This document shows positions 50,295 through 62,825 of a DNA stretch of 64,000 nucleotides, one piece after another (the stretch's first letter is position 1; the number at the start of each line of letters is the position of its first letter). The stretch spans positions 186,001 through 250,000 of the forward strand of contig NW_026893841.1 in the NCBI RefSeq assembly GCF_032452875.1, written 5' to 3'. Under the pieces are notes generated by a model. That model was given only the letters and a program-made list of their open reading frames with translations, ran no database searches and was not told where the DNA came from. The position numbers were made by a program, and so were the translations under genes. This stretch comes from Bos javanicus. Taxonomy: Eukaryota > Chordata > Mammalia > Artiodactyla > Bovidae.

Positions 50295-53218
50295 TCAGCG
50301 CATGATCAGTCACATGATCAGCGCCATTAAGTCACGTGATCACTACATGATAGTCATGTGATCAGTCCATGCTCAGTCACGGTATCAGTGCATGATCAGC
50401 CACGTGATCAGTGCATGATCTGTCACAAGATTAGTGTATGATCATCCACGTGATCAGTGCATGGGCAGTCATGTGATCAGTGCATGATATAGACGTGAAC
50501 AGTGCATGATCAGTCTCGTGATCAGTGCATGATAGCCACGTGATCAGTGCATGATCAGTCACCTGATGGGTGTATGATCATTCACGTGACCTGTACATGG
50601 TAGCTACATGATCATTGCATGATCAGCCACGTGAGTAGTGCATGATAGCCACGTGATCACTGCATGATCAGTCACGTGATCAGTGCATGATCAGTCATGT
50701 GACCAGTACATGGTAGCTGCGTGATCATGGCATGATCAGCCACGTGAGCAGTGCATGATAGCCACGTGATCAGTGCATGATCAGACACGTGATCAGTGCA
50801 TGATCAGTCACGTGATCAGTGCATGATCAGCCACGTGATCAGTGCATGACCAGGCACGTGATCAGTGTATGTCCAGCCAAGTGATCAGTGCATGATAGCC
50901 ACGTGATCAGTGCATGATCAGTCACGTGATCAGTGCATGATCAGTCATGTGATCAGTGTATGATCAGCCACGTGATCAGTGCATGATCAGCCACATGATC
51001 AGTGCATGATCAATCGTGATCAGTGCATGATCAGTCACGTGACCAGTACATGGTAGCTACGTGATCATTGCATGATCAGCCACGTGATCAGTGCATGATA
51101 GCCACGTGATCAGTGCATGATAGCCACGTGATCAGTGCATGATCAGTCATGTGATACGTGTGTGATCAGCCACGTGATCAGTGCATGATATCCACGTGAT
51201 CAGTGCATGACAGCCACGTGATCAGTGCATGATAGCCACGTGATCAGTGCATGATCAGTCACGTGATCATGTGTGATCAGCCACGTGATCAGTGCATGAT
51301 GAGCCACGTGATCAGTGCATGATCAATTACGTGATCAGTGCATGATCAGTCACGTGACCAGTACATGGTTGCTACGTGATCGTTGCATGATCAGCCACGT
51401 GAGCAGTGCATGATAGCCACGTGATCAGTGCATGATCAGTCACGTGATCAGTGCATGATCAGTCACGTGATCAGTGCATGATCATTTACGTGATCTTTGC
51501 ATGATCAGTCACGTGACCAGTATATGGTTGCTACGTGATCATTGCATGACAGCCACGTGAGCAGTGCATGATAGCCACGTGATGTGTGCATGAGTTACGT
51601 GATCAGTGTATGATCAGCCACGTGATCAGTGCATGAGTGCCACGTGATCAGTGCATGATATGTCACGTGACAGGTGTGTGATCAGCCACGTGAACAGTGC
51701 ATGTTCAGCCACGTGATCAGTGCATGATAGCCACGTGATCAGTGCATGATCAGTTACGTGATCAGTGCATGATCAGCCACGTGATCAGTGCATGATCAGA
51801 CACGTGATCAGTGTATGATCAGCCACGTGATCAGTGCATGATAGCCACGTGATCAGTGCATGATCAGTCACGTGATCAGTGTATGATCAGCCACGTGATC
51901 AGTGCATGATCAGTCACGTGATCAGTGCATGATCATCCACGTGATCAGTGCATGATCAGTCATGTGATCAGTGCATGATATAGACGTGATCAGTGCATGA
52001 TCAGTCACGTGATCAGTGCATGATAGCCACGTGATCAGTGCATGATCAGTCACGTGATCAGTGTATGTCATTCACGTGACCTGTACATGGTAGCTACATG
52101 ATCAGTGCATGATCAGCCACGTGATCAGTGCATGATAGCCGTGATCAGTGCATGATCAGACGTGATCAGTGCATGATCAGTCACGTGATCAGTGCATGAT
52201 CAGCCACGTGATCAGTGCATGATCAGTCACGTGATCAGTGCATGATCAGCCACGTGATCAGTGCATGATCAGCCACGTGATCAGTGCATGATCAGTCACG
52301 TGATCAGTGCATGATCAGTCACGTGATCAGTGCATGATCAGCCACGTGATCAGTGCATGATCAGCCACGTCAGTGCATGATCAGTCACGTGATCAGTGCA
52401 TGATCAGTTCGTGACAGTGCATGATAGCGTGATCAGTGCATGATCAGCACGTGATCAGTGCATGATAGCCGTGATCAGTGCATGATAGCCACGTGATCAG
52501 TGCATGATCAGCCACGTGATCAGTGCATGATAGCCACGTGATCAGTGCATGATCAGTCACGTGATATGTGTGATCAGCCACGTGATCAGTGCATGATGAG
52601 CCACGTGATCAGTGCATGATCAATTACGTGATCAGTGCATGATCAGTCACGTGACCAGTACATGGTTGCTACGTGATCGTTGCATGATCAGCCACGTGAG
52701 CAGGCATGATAGCCACGTGATCAGTGCATGATCAGTCACGTGATCAGTACATGATCAGTCACGTGAACAGTGCATGATCATTTACGTGATCTTTGCATGA
52801 TCAGTCACGTGACCAGTATATGGTTGCTACGTGATCATTCCATGACGAGCCACGTGAGCAGTGCATGATAGCCACGTGATGTGTGCATGAGTTACGTGAG
52901 CAGAGTATGATCAGCCACGTGATCAGTGCATGAGTGCCACGTGATCAGTGCATGATATGTCACGTGACAGGTGTGTGATCAGCCACGTGAACAGTGCATG
53001 TTCAGCCACGTGATCAGTGCATGATAGCCACGTGATCAGTGCATGATCAGTTACGTGAGCAGTGTATGATCAGCCACGTGATCAGTGCATGGTCAGACAC
53101 GTGAACAGTGTATGATCAGCCACGTGATCAGTGCATGATATCCAAGTGATCAGTGCATGATCATCACGTGATCAGTGTATGATCAGCCACGTGAACAGTG
53201 CATGCTCAGTCACGTGAT
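50295..53218 (+). repeat. Monomer array 31 (two HOR bodies with one island missing)
   Basis: P1-P8 up to about 51,720, then a second landmark series: P2 near 51,978, a P3-like monomer near 52,070, then P6, P7, P8 and P9. No island lies between the two series. This fits loss of an island or fusion of two HORs by unequal exchange. Confidence 0.88.
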
Positions 53219-53491
53219 CTGGGCCTGCTGAGCTGCGTGATTACTGTCTGCTCATCTGCTTGACAATTGCCAGCTGAGCTGCACGATTCCTGCCTGTCAT
53301 CTGCTTGACAATTGCCAGCTGTGCTGCGTAATTCCTGCCTGCTCAGCTGCTTGATTATTGCCAGCTGAGCAGCATGATTCCTCACACCTGAGTTCCATGA
53401 TTATTGCCTGCTGACTGTTTGATTCGTGCCTACTCAGCTCTTTGTTTATTGCCTCCAGAGGCACATGATCAGTGTATGATAGCAAACATGA
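53219..53491 (+). repeat. Island 32 (type A)
   Basis: Standard type A island, 3,197 bp after island 31. Confidence 0.94.
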
Positions 53492-55850
53492 TCAGCGCAT
53501 GATCAGTCACATGATCAGCGCCATTAAGTCACGTGATCACTACATGATAGTCATGTGATCAGTCCATGCTCAGTCACGGTATCAGTGCATGATCAGCCAC
53601 GTGATCAGTGCATGATCTGTCACATGATTAGTGTATGATCATCCACGTGATCAGTGCATGGGCAGTCATGTGATCAGTGCATGATATAGACGTGATCAGT
53701 GCATGATCAGTCACGTGATCAGTGCATGATAGCCACGTGATCAGTGCATGATCAGTCACCTGATGGGTGTATGATCATTCACGTGACCTGTACATGGTAG
53801 CTACATGATCATTGCATGATCAGCCACGTGAGTAGTGCATGATAGCCACGTGATCACTGCATGATCAGTCACGTGATCAGTGCATGATCAGTCATGTGAC
53901 CAGTACATGGTAGCTGCGTGATCATGGCATGATCAGCCACGTGAGCAGTGCATGATAGCCACGTGATCAGTGCATGATCAGACACGTGATCAGTGCATGA
54001 TCAGTCACGTGATCAGTGCATGATCAGCCACGTGATCAGTGCATGACAGGCACGTGATCAGTGTACATGTCAGCCACGTGATCAGTGCATGATAGCCACG
54101 TGATCAGTGCATGATCAGTCACGTGATCAGTGCATGATCAGTCACGTGATCAGTGCATGATCAGCCACGTGATCAGTGCATGATCAGCCACGTGATCAGT
54201 GCATGATCAGTCACGTGATCAGTGCATGATCAGTCACGTGACCAGTGCATGATAGCTACGTGATCATTGCATGATCAGCCACGTGATCAGTGCATGATAG
54301 CCACGTGATCAGTGCATGATAGCCACGTGATCAGTGCATGATCAGTCACGTGATCGTGTGTGATCAGCCACGTGATCAGTGCATGATCAGCCACGTGATC
54401 AGTGCATGATCAGCCACGCGTGATCAGTGCATGATCAGTCACGTGATCAGTGCATGATAGCCACGTGATCAGTGCATGATCAGTCACGTGATCAGTGCAT
54501 GATCAGTCACGTGATCAGTGCATGATCAGCCACGTGATCAGTGCATGATCAGCCGTGATCAGTGCATGATCAGTGCGTGATCAGTGCATGATCAGTCATG
54601 ATCAGTACATGAGCCACGTGATCAGTGCATGATCAGCCACGTGATCAGTGCATGATAGCCACGTGATCAGTGCATGATCAGCCACGTGATCAGTGCATGA
54701 TCAGTCACGTGATCAGTGCATGATCAGTCACGTGATCAGTGCATGCCACGTGATCAGTGCATGATCAGCCACGTGATCAGTGCATGATCAGTCACGTGAT
54801 CAGTGCATGATCAGCCACGTGATCAGTGCATGATCAGCCACGTGATCAGTGCATGATCAGTCACGTGATCAGTGCATGATCAGCCACGTGATCAGTGCAT
54901 GCATGATCAGTGCATGATCAGTCACGTGATCAGTGCATGATCAGTCACGTGATCAGTGTGATGTCACGTGATCAGTGCATGATCAGCCACGTGATCAGTG
55001 CATGATCAGCCACGTGATCAGTGCATGATCAGTCACGTGATCAGTACATGATAGCCACGTGATCAGTGCATGATCAGCCACGTGATCAGTGTATGATCAG
55101 CCACGTGATCAGTGCATGATAGCCACGTGATCAGTGCATGACAGCCACGTGATCAGTGCATGAGACACGTGATCAGTGCATGATCAGTCACGTGATCATG
55201 TTGATCAGCCACGTGATCAGTGCATGATGAGCCACGTGATCAGTGCAGGATCAATTACGTGATCAGTGCATGATCAGTCACGTGACCAGTACATGGTTGC
55301 TACGTGATCGTTGCATGATCAGCCACGTGAGCAGAGCATGATAGCCACGTGATCAGTGCATGATCAGTCACGTGATCAGTACATGATCAGTCACGTGAAC
55401 AGTGCATGATCATTTACGTGATCAGTGCATGATCAGTCACGTGACCAGTATATGGTTGCTACGTGATCATTCCATGACGAGCCACGTGAGCAGTGCATGA
55501 TAGCCACGTGATGTGTGCATGAGTTACGTGAGCAGAGTATGATCAGCCACGTGATCAGTGCATGAGTGCCACGTGATCAGTGCATGATATGTCACGTGAC
55601 AGGTGTGTGATCAGCCACGTGAACAGTGCATGTTCAGCCACGTGATCAGTGCATGATAGCCACGTGATCAGTGCATGATCAGTTACGTGAGCAGTGTATG
55701 ATCAGCCACGTGATCAGTGCATGGTCAGACACGTGAACAGTGTATGATCAGCCACGTGATCAGTGCATGATATCCAAGTGATCAGTGCATGATCATCACG
55801 TGATCAGTGTATGATCAGCCACGTGAACAGTGCATGCTCAGTCACGTGAT
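53492..55850 (+). repeat. Monomer array 32
   Basis: P1-P4, then about 1.1 kb of canonical monomers with scattered small indels (for example CCACGCGTGATC near 54,415 and CAGTGCATGCATGATC near 54,895), then P6, P7, P8 and P9. Confidence 0.9.
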
Positions 55851-56123
55851 CTGGGCCTGCTGAGCTGCGTGATTACTGTCTGCTCATCTGCTTGACAATT
55901 GCCAGCTGAGCTGCACGATTCCTGCCTGTCATCTGCTTGACAATTGCCAGCTGTGCTGCGTAATTCCTGCCTGCTCAGCTGCTTGATTATTGCCAGCTGA
56001 GCAGCATGATTCCTCACACCTGAGTTCCATGATTATTGCCTGCTGACTGTTTGATTCGTGCCTACTCAGCTCTTTGTTTATTGCCTCCAGAGGCACATGA
56101 TCAGTGTATGATAGCAAACATGA
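55851..56123 (+). repeat. Island 33 (type A)
   Basis: Standard type A island; last of the uniform run of seven. Confidence 0.94.
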
Positions 56124-58471
56124 TCAGCGCATGATCAGTCACATGATCAGCGCCATTAAGTCACGTGATCACTACATGATAGTCATGTGATCAGTCCATG
56201 CTCAGTCACGGTATCAGTGCATGATCAGCCACGTGATCAGTGCATGATCTGTCACATGATTAGTGTATGATCATCCACGTGATCAGTGCATGGCAGTCAT
56301 GTGATCAGTGCATGATATAGACGTGATCAGTGCATGATCAGTCTCGTGATCAGTGCATGATAGCCACGTGATCAGTGCATGATCAGTCACCTGATGGGTG
56401 TATGATCATTCACGTGACCTGTACATGGTAGCTACATGATCATTGCATGATCAGCCACGTGAGTAGTGCATGATAGCCACGTGATCAGTGCATGATCAGT
56501 CACGTGATCAGTGCATGATCAGTCATGTGACCAGACATGGTAGCTGCGTGATCATGGCATGATCAGCCACGTGAGCAGTGCATGATAGCCACGTGATCAG
56601 TGCATGATCAGACACGTGATCAGTGCATGATCAGTCACGTGATCAGTGCATGATCAGCCACGTGATCAGTGCATGATCAGTCACGTGATCAGTGCATGTC
56701 AGCCACGTGATCAGTGCATGATAGCCACGTGATCAGTGCATGATCAGTCACGTGATCAGTGCATGATCAGTCACGTGATCAGTGCATGATCAGCCACGTG
56801 ATCAGTGCATGATCAGCCACGTGATCAGTGCATGATCAGTCACGTGATCAGTGCATGATCAGTCACGTGATCAGTGCAATGCGTGATCAGTGCATGATCA
56901 GCCACGTGATCAGTGCATGATAGCCGTGATCAGTGCATGATAGCCACGTGATCAGTGCATGATCAGTCACGTGATCAGTGTGTGATCAGCCACGTGATCA
57001 GTGCATGATCAGCCACGTGATCAGTGCATGATCAGCCGTGATCAGTGCATGATCAGTGATCAGTGCATGATAGCCGTGATCAGTGCATGATCAGTCACGT
57101 GATCAGTGCATGATCAGCCACGTGATCAGTGCATGATAGCCACGTGATCAGTGCATGATCAGCCACGTGATCAGTGCATGATCAGCCACGTGATCAGTGC
57201 ATGATCAGCCACGTGATCAGTGCATGATCAGCCACGTGATCAGTGCATGATCAGCCACGTGATCAGTGCATGATCAGTCCGTGATCAGTGCATGATCAGC
57301 CACGTGATCAGTGCATGATCAGTCACGTGATCAGTGCATGATCAGCCACGTGATCAGTGCATGATAGCCACGTGATCAGTGCATGATCAGTCACGTGATC
57401 AGTGCATGATCAGTCACGTGATCAGTGCATGATCAGTCACGTGATCAGTGCATGATCAGCCACGTGATCAGTGCATGATCAGTCACGTGATCAGTGCATG
57501 ATCAGCCACGTGATCAGTGCATGATCAGCCGTGATCAGTGCATGATCAGCCACGTGATCAGTGCATGATCAACGTGATCAGTGCATGATCAGCCACGTGA
57601 TCAGTGCATGATCAGCCATGATCAGTGCATGATCAGTCACGTGATCAGTGCATGATGTCACGTGATCAGTGCATGATAGCCACGTGATCAGTGCATGATC
57701 AGCCACGTGATCAGTGCATGATAGCCACGTGATCAGTGCATGATAGCCACGTGATCAGTGCATGATCAGCCACGTGATCAGTGCATGATAGCACGTGATC
57801 AGTGCATGATCAGTCACGTGATCATGTGTGATCAGCCACGTGATCAGTGCATGATGAGCCACGTGATCAGTGCATGATCAATTACGTGATCAGTGCATGA
57901 TCAGTCACGTGACCAGTACATGGTTGCTACGTGATCGTGCATGATCAGCCACGTGAGCAGTGCATGATAGCCACGTGATCAGTGCATGATCAGTCACGTG
58001 ATCAGTGCATGATCAGTCACGTGATCAGTGCATGATCATTTACGTGATCAGTGCATGATCAGTCACGTGACCAGTATATGGTAGCTACGTGATCATTCCA
58101 TGACAGCCACGTGAGCAGTGCATGATAGCCACGTGATGTGTGCATGATTGCGTGAGCAGAGTATGATCAGCCACGTGATCAGTGCATGAGTGCCACGTGA
58201 TCAGTGCATGATATGTCACGTGACAGGTGTGTGATCAGCGTGAACAGTGCATGTTCAGCCACGTGATCAGTGCATGATAGCCACGTGATCAGTGCATGAT
58301 CAGTTACGTGAGCAGTGTATGATCAGCCACGTGATCAGTGCATGGTCAGACACGTGAACAGTGTATGATCAGCCACGTGATCAGTGCATGATATCCAAGT
58401 GATCAGTGCATGATCATCACGTGATCAGTGTATGATCAGCCACGTGAACAGTGCATGCTCAGTCACGTGAT
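56124..58471 (+). repeat. Monomer array 33
   Basis: P1-P4, canonical monomers with repeated small losses (CAGCCGTGATC, CAGTGATCAG) over about 56,870-57,800, then P5-P9 with a shortened P8 relative (GATGTGTGCATGATTGCG). Confidence 0.9.
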
Positions 58472-58744
58472 CTGGGCCTGCTGAGCTGCGTGATTACTGT
58501 CTGCTCATCTGCTTGACAATTGCCAGCTGAGCTGCACGATTCCTGCCTGTCATCTGCTTGACAATTGCCAGCTGTGCTGCGTAATTCCTGCCTGCTCAGC
58601 TGCTTGATTATTGCCAGCTGAGCAGCATGATTCCTCACAGCTGAGTTCCATGATTATTGCCTGCTGACTGTTTGATTCGTGCCTACTCAGCTCTTTGTTT
58701 ATTGCCTCCAGAGGCACATGATCAGTGTATGATAGCAAACATGA
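58472..58744 (+). repeat. Island 34 (type B)
   Basis: Standard type B island after seven type A copies, marking a junction between two locally homogenised HOR groups. Confidence 0.94.
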
Positions 58745-60660
58745 TCAGCGCATGATCAGTCACATGATCAGCGCCATTAAGTCACGTGATCACTACATGA
58801 TAGTCATGTGATCAGTCCATGCTCAGTCACGGTATCAGTGCATGATCAGCCACGTGATCAGTGCATGATCTGTCACATGATTAGTGTATGATCATCCACG
58901 TGATCAGTGCATGGGCAGTCATGTGATCAGTGCATGATATAGACGTGATCAGTGCATGATCAGTCTCGTGATCAGTGCATGATAGCCACGTGATCAGTGC
59001 ATGATCAGTCACCTGATGGGTGTATGATCATTCACGTGACCTGTACATGGTAGCTACATGATCATTGCATGATCAGCCACGTGAGTAGTGCATGATAGCC
59101 ACGTGATCAGTGCATGATCAGTCACGTGATCAGTGCATGATCAGTCATGTGACCAGTACATGGTAGCTGCGTGATCATGGCATGATCAGCCACGTGAGCA
59201 GTGCATGATAGCCACGTGATCAGTGCATGATCAGTCACGTGATCAGTGCATGATCAGTCACGTGATCAGTGCATGATCAGCCACGTGATCAGTGCATGAT
59301 CAGCACGTGATCAGTGCATGATCAGCCACGTGATCAGTGCATGATAGCCACGTGATCAGTGCATGATCAGTCACGTGATCAGTGCATGATCAGTCACGTG
59401 ATCAGTGCATGATCAGCCACGTGATCAGTGCATGATCAGCCACGTGATCAGTGCATGATCAGCCACGTGATCAGTGCATGATCAGTCACGTGATCAGTGC
59501 ATGATCAGCCACGTGATCAGTGCATGATCAGCCACGTGATCAGTGCATGATAGCCACGTGATCAGTGCATGATAGCCACGTGATCAGTGCATGATCAGTC
59601 ACGTGATCAGTGCATGATCAGTCACGTGATCAGTGCATGATCAGCCACGTGATCAGTGCATGATCAGCCACGTGATCAGTGCATGATCAGTCACGTGATC
59701 AGTGCATGATCAGCCACGTGATCAGTGCATGATCAGTCACGTGATCAGTGCATGATCAGCCACGTGATCAGTGCATGATCAGCCACGTGATCAGTGCATG
59801 ATCCACGTGATCAGTGCATGATACGTGATCAGTGCATGATCAGTCACGTGATCAGTGCATGATAGCCACGTGATCAGTGCATGATCAGCGTGATCAGTGC
59901 ATGATAGCCACGTGATCAGTGCATGATCAGCCACGTGATCAGTGCATGATCAGTGCGTGCTCAGTGCCATGAGTGAATGCCGTGATCAGTGCATGATCAG
60001 TCACGTGATCAGTGCATGATCAGTCGTGATCAGTGCATGAGATGCACGTGATCAGTGCATGATCAGCCACGTGATCAGTGCATGATAGCCACGTGATCAG
60101 TGCATGATCAGTCACGTGATCAGTGATGATCAGCCACGTGATCAGTGCACACGTGATCAGTGCATGATCAATTACGTGATCAGTGCATGATCAGTCACGT
60201 GATCAGTACATGGTAGCTACGTGATCAGTGCATGATCAGCCACGTGATCAGTGCATGATAGCCACGTGATCAGTGCATGATCAGTCACGTGAGCATGAGT
60301 ACGTGATCAGTGCATGATCACGTGATCAGTGCATGATGCCACGTGATCAGTGCACGTGATCATGTGACAGCCACGTGATCAGTGCATGATAGTGATCAGT
60401 GCACGTGATCAGTGCATGATCAGCCACGTGATCAGTGCATGACCACGTGATCAGTGCATGATCAGTGACGTGATCAGCCACGTGATCAGTGCATGATCAG
60501 CCACGTGATCAGTGCATGATAGCCACGTGATCAGTGCATGTCAGAATCAGTGTATGATCAGCCACGTGATCAGTGCATGATATCCACGTGATCAGTGCAT
60601 GATCATCACGTGATCAGTGTATGATCAGCCACGTGAACAGTGCATGCTCAGTCACGTGAT
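58745..60660 (+). repeat. Monomer array 34 with a scrambled stretch
   Basis: P1-P4 then canonical monomers to about 59,790. From there to about 60,545 many monomers are truncated or joined out of phase, for example CATGATACGTGATC, CAGTGCCATGAGTGAATGCC and GTGCACGTGATCATGTGAC. A 14-bp palindrome TGATCACGTGATCA occurs at 60,315-60,328. P9 is absent. Confidence 0.9.
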
Positions 60661-60930
60661 CAGGGCCTGCTGAGCTGCGTGATTACTGTCTGCTCATCTG
60701 CTTGACAATTGCCAGCTGAGCTGCACGATTCCTGCCTGTCATCTGCTTGACAATTGCCAGCTGTGCTGCGTTCCTGCCTGCTCAGCTGCTTGATTATTGC
60801 CAGCTGAGCAGCATGATTCCTCACACCTGAGTTCCATGATTATTGCCTGCTGACTGTTTGATTCGTGCCTACTCAGCTCTTTGTTTATTGCCTCCAGAGG
60901 CACATGATCAGTGTATGATAGCAAACATGA
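60661..60930 (+). repeat. Island 35 (type A)
   Basis: GATCAGGGCC left edge. A three-base loss in the third subunit (GCTGCGTTCCTG) shortens the minus-strand frame by one codon. Confidence 0.93.
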
Positions 60931-62556
60931 TCAGCGCATGATCAGTCACATGATCAGCGCATTAAGTCACGTGATCACTACATGATAGTCATGTGATCAG
61001 TCCATGCTCAGTCACGGTATCAGTGCATGATCAGCCACGTGATCAGTGCATGATCTGTCACAAGATTAGTGTATGATCATCCACGTGATCAGTGCATGGG
61101 CAGTCATGTGATCAGTGCATGATATAGACGTGATCAGTGCATGATCAGTCACGTGATCAGTGCATGATAGCCACGTGATCAGTGCATGATCAGTCACCTG
61201 ATGGGTGTATGATCATTCACGTGACCTGTACATGGTAGCTACATGATCATTGCATGATCAGCCACGTGAGTAGTGCATGATAGCCACGTGATCAGTGCAT
61301 GATCAGTCACGTGATCAGTGCATGATCAGTCATGTGACCAGTACATGATAGCCAGTGATCATGCATGATCAGCCACGTGATCAGTGCATGATAGCCACGT
61401 GATCAGTGCATGATCAGACACGTGATCAGTGCATGATCAGCCACGTGATCAGTGCATGATCAGCCACGTGATCAGTGCATGATCAGCACGTGATCAGTGC
61501 ATGATCAGCCACGTGATCAGTGCATGATCACCGTGATCAGTGCATGATCAGTCACGTGATCAGTGCATGATCAGTTACGTGATCAGTGCATGATCAGCCA
61601 CGTGATCAGTGCATGATCAGCCACGTGATCAGTGCATGATCAATTACGTGATCAGTGCATGATCAGTCACGTGACCAGTACATGGTAGCTACGTGATCAT
61701 TGCATGATCAGCCACGTGATCAGTGCATGATAGCCACGTGATCAGTGCATGATAGCCACGTGATCAGTGCATGATCAGTCATGTGATCAGTGTGTGATCA
61801 GCCACGTGATCAGTGCATGATATCCACGTGATCAGTGCATGACAGCCACGTGATCAGTGCATGATAGCCACGTGATCAGTGCATGATCAGTCACGTGATA
61901 CATGTGTGATCAGCCACGTGATCAGTGCATGATGAGCCACGTGATCAGTGCATGGATCAATTACGTGATCAGTGCATGATCAGTCACGTGACCAGTACAT
62001 GGTTGCTACGTGATCAGTGCATGATCAGCCACGTGAGCAGAGCATGATAGCCACGTGATCAGTGCATGATCAGTCACGTGATCAGTACATGATCAGTCAC
62101 GTGAACAGTGCATGATCATTTACGTGATCTGTGCATGATCAGTCACGTGACCAGTATATGGTAGCTACGTGATCATTCCATGACGAGCCACGTGAGCAGT
62201 GCATGATAGCCACGTGATGTGTGCATGAGTTACGTGAGCAGAGTATGATCAGCCACGTGATCAGTGCATGAGTGCCACGTGATCAGTGCATGATATGTCA
62301 CGTGACAGGTGTGTGATCAGCCACGTGAACAGTGCATGTTCAGCCACGTGATCAGTGCATGATAGCCACGTGATCAGTGCATGATCAGTTACGTGAGCAG
62401 TGTATGATCAGCCACGTGATCAGTGCATGGTCAGACACGTGAACAGTGTATGATCAGCCACGTGATCAGTGCATGATATCCAAGTGATCAGTGCATGATC
62501 ATCACGTGATCAGTGCATGATCAGCCACGTGAACAGTGCATGCTCAGTCACGTGAT
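60931..62556 (+). repeat. Monomer array 35
   Basis: P1 (as GCATTAAG), P2, P3, a degenerate P4 (GATAGCCAGTGATC), P5, P6, P7 (TATATGGTAGCTACG), P8 and P9: nearly complete in 1.6 kb. Confidence 0.9.
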
Positions 62557-62825
62557 CTGGGCCTGCTGAGCTGCGTGATTACTGTCTGCTCATCTGCTTG
62601 ACAATTGCCAGCTGAGCTGCACGATTCCTGCCTGTCATCTGCTTGACAATTGCCAGCTGTGCTGCGTAATTCCTGCCTGCTCAGCTGCTTGATTATTGCC
62701 AGCTGAGCAGCATGATTCCTCACAGCTGAGTTCCATGATTATTGCCTGCTGACTGTTTGATTCATACTCAGCTCTTTGTTTATTGCCTCCAGAGGCACAT
62801 GATCAGTGTATGATAGCAAACATGA
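62557..62825 (+). repeat. Island 36 (type B) with 4-bp deletion
   Basis: In the fifth subunit TTGATTCATACTCAGC replaces TTGATTCGTGCCTACTCAGC, a net loss of four bases that breaks the minus-strand frame. Other subunits are standard. Confidence 0.93.
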
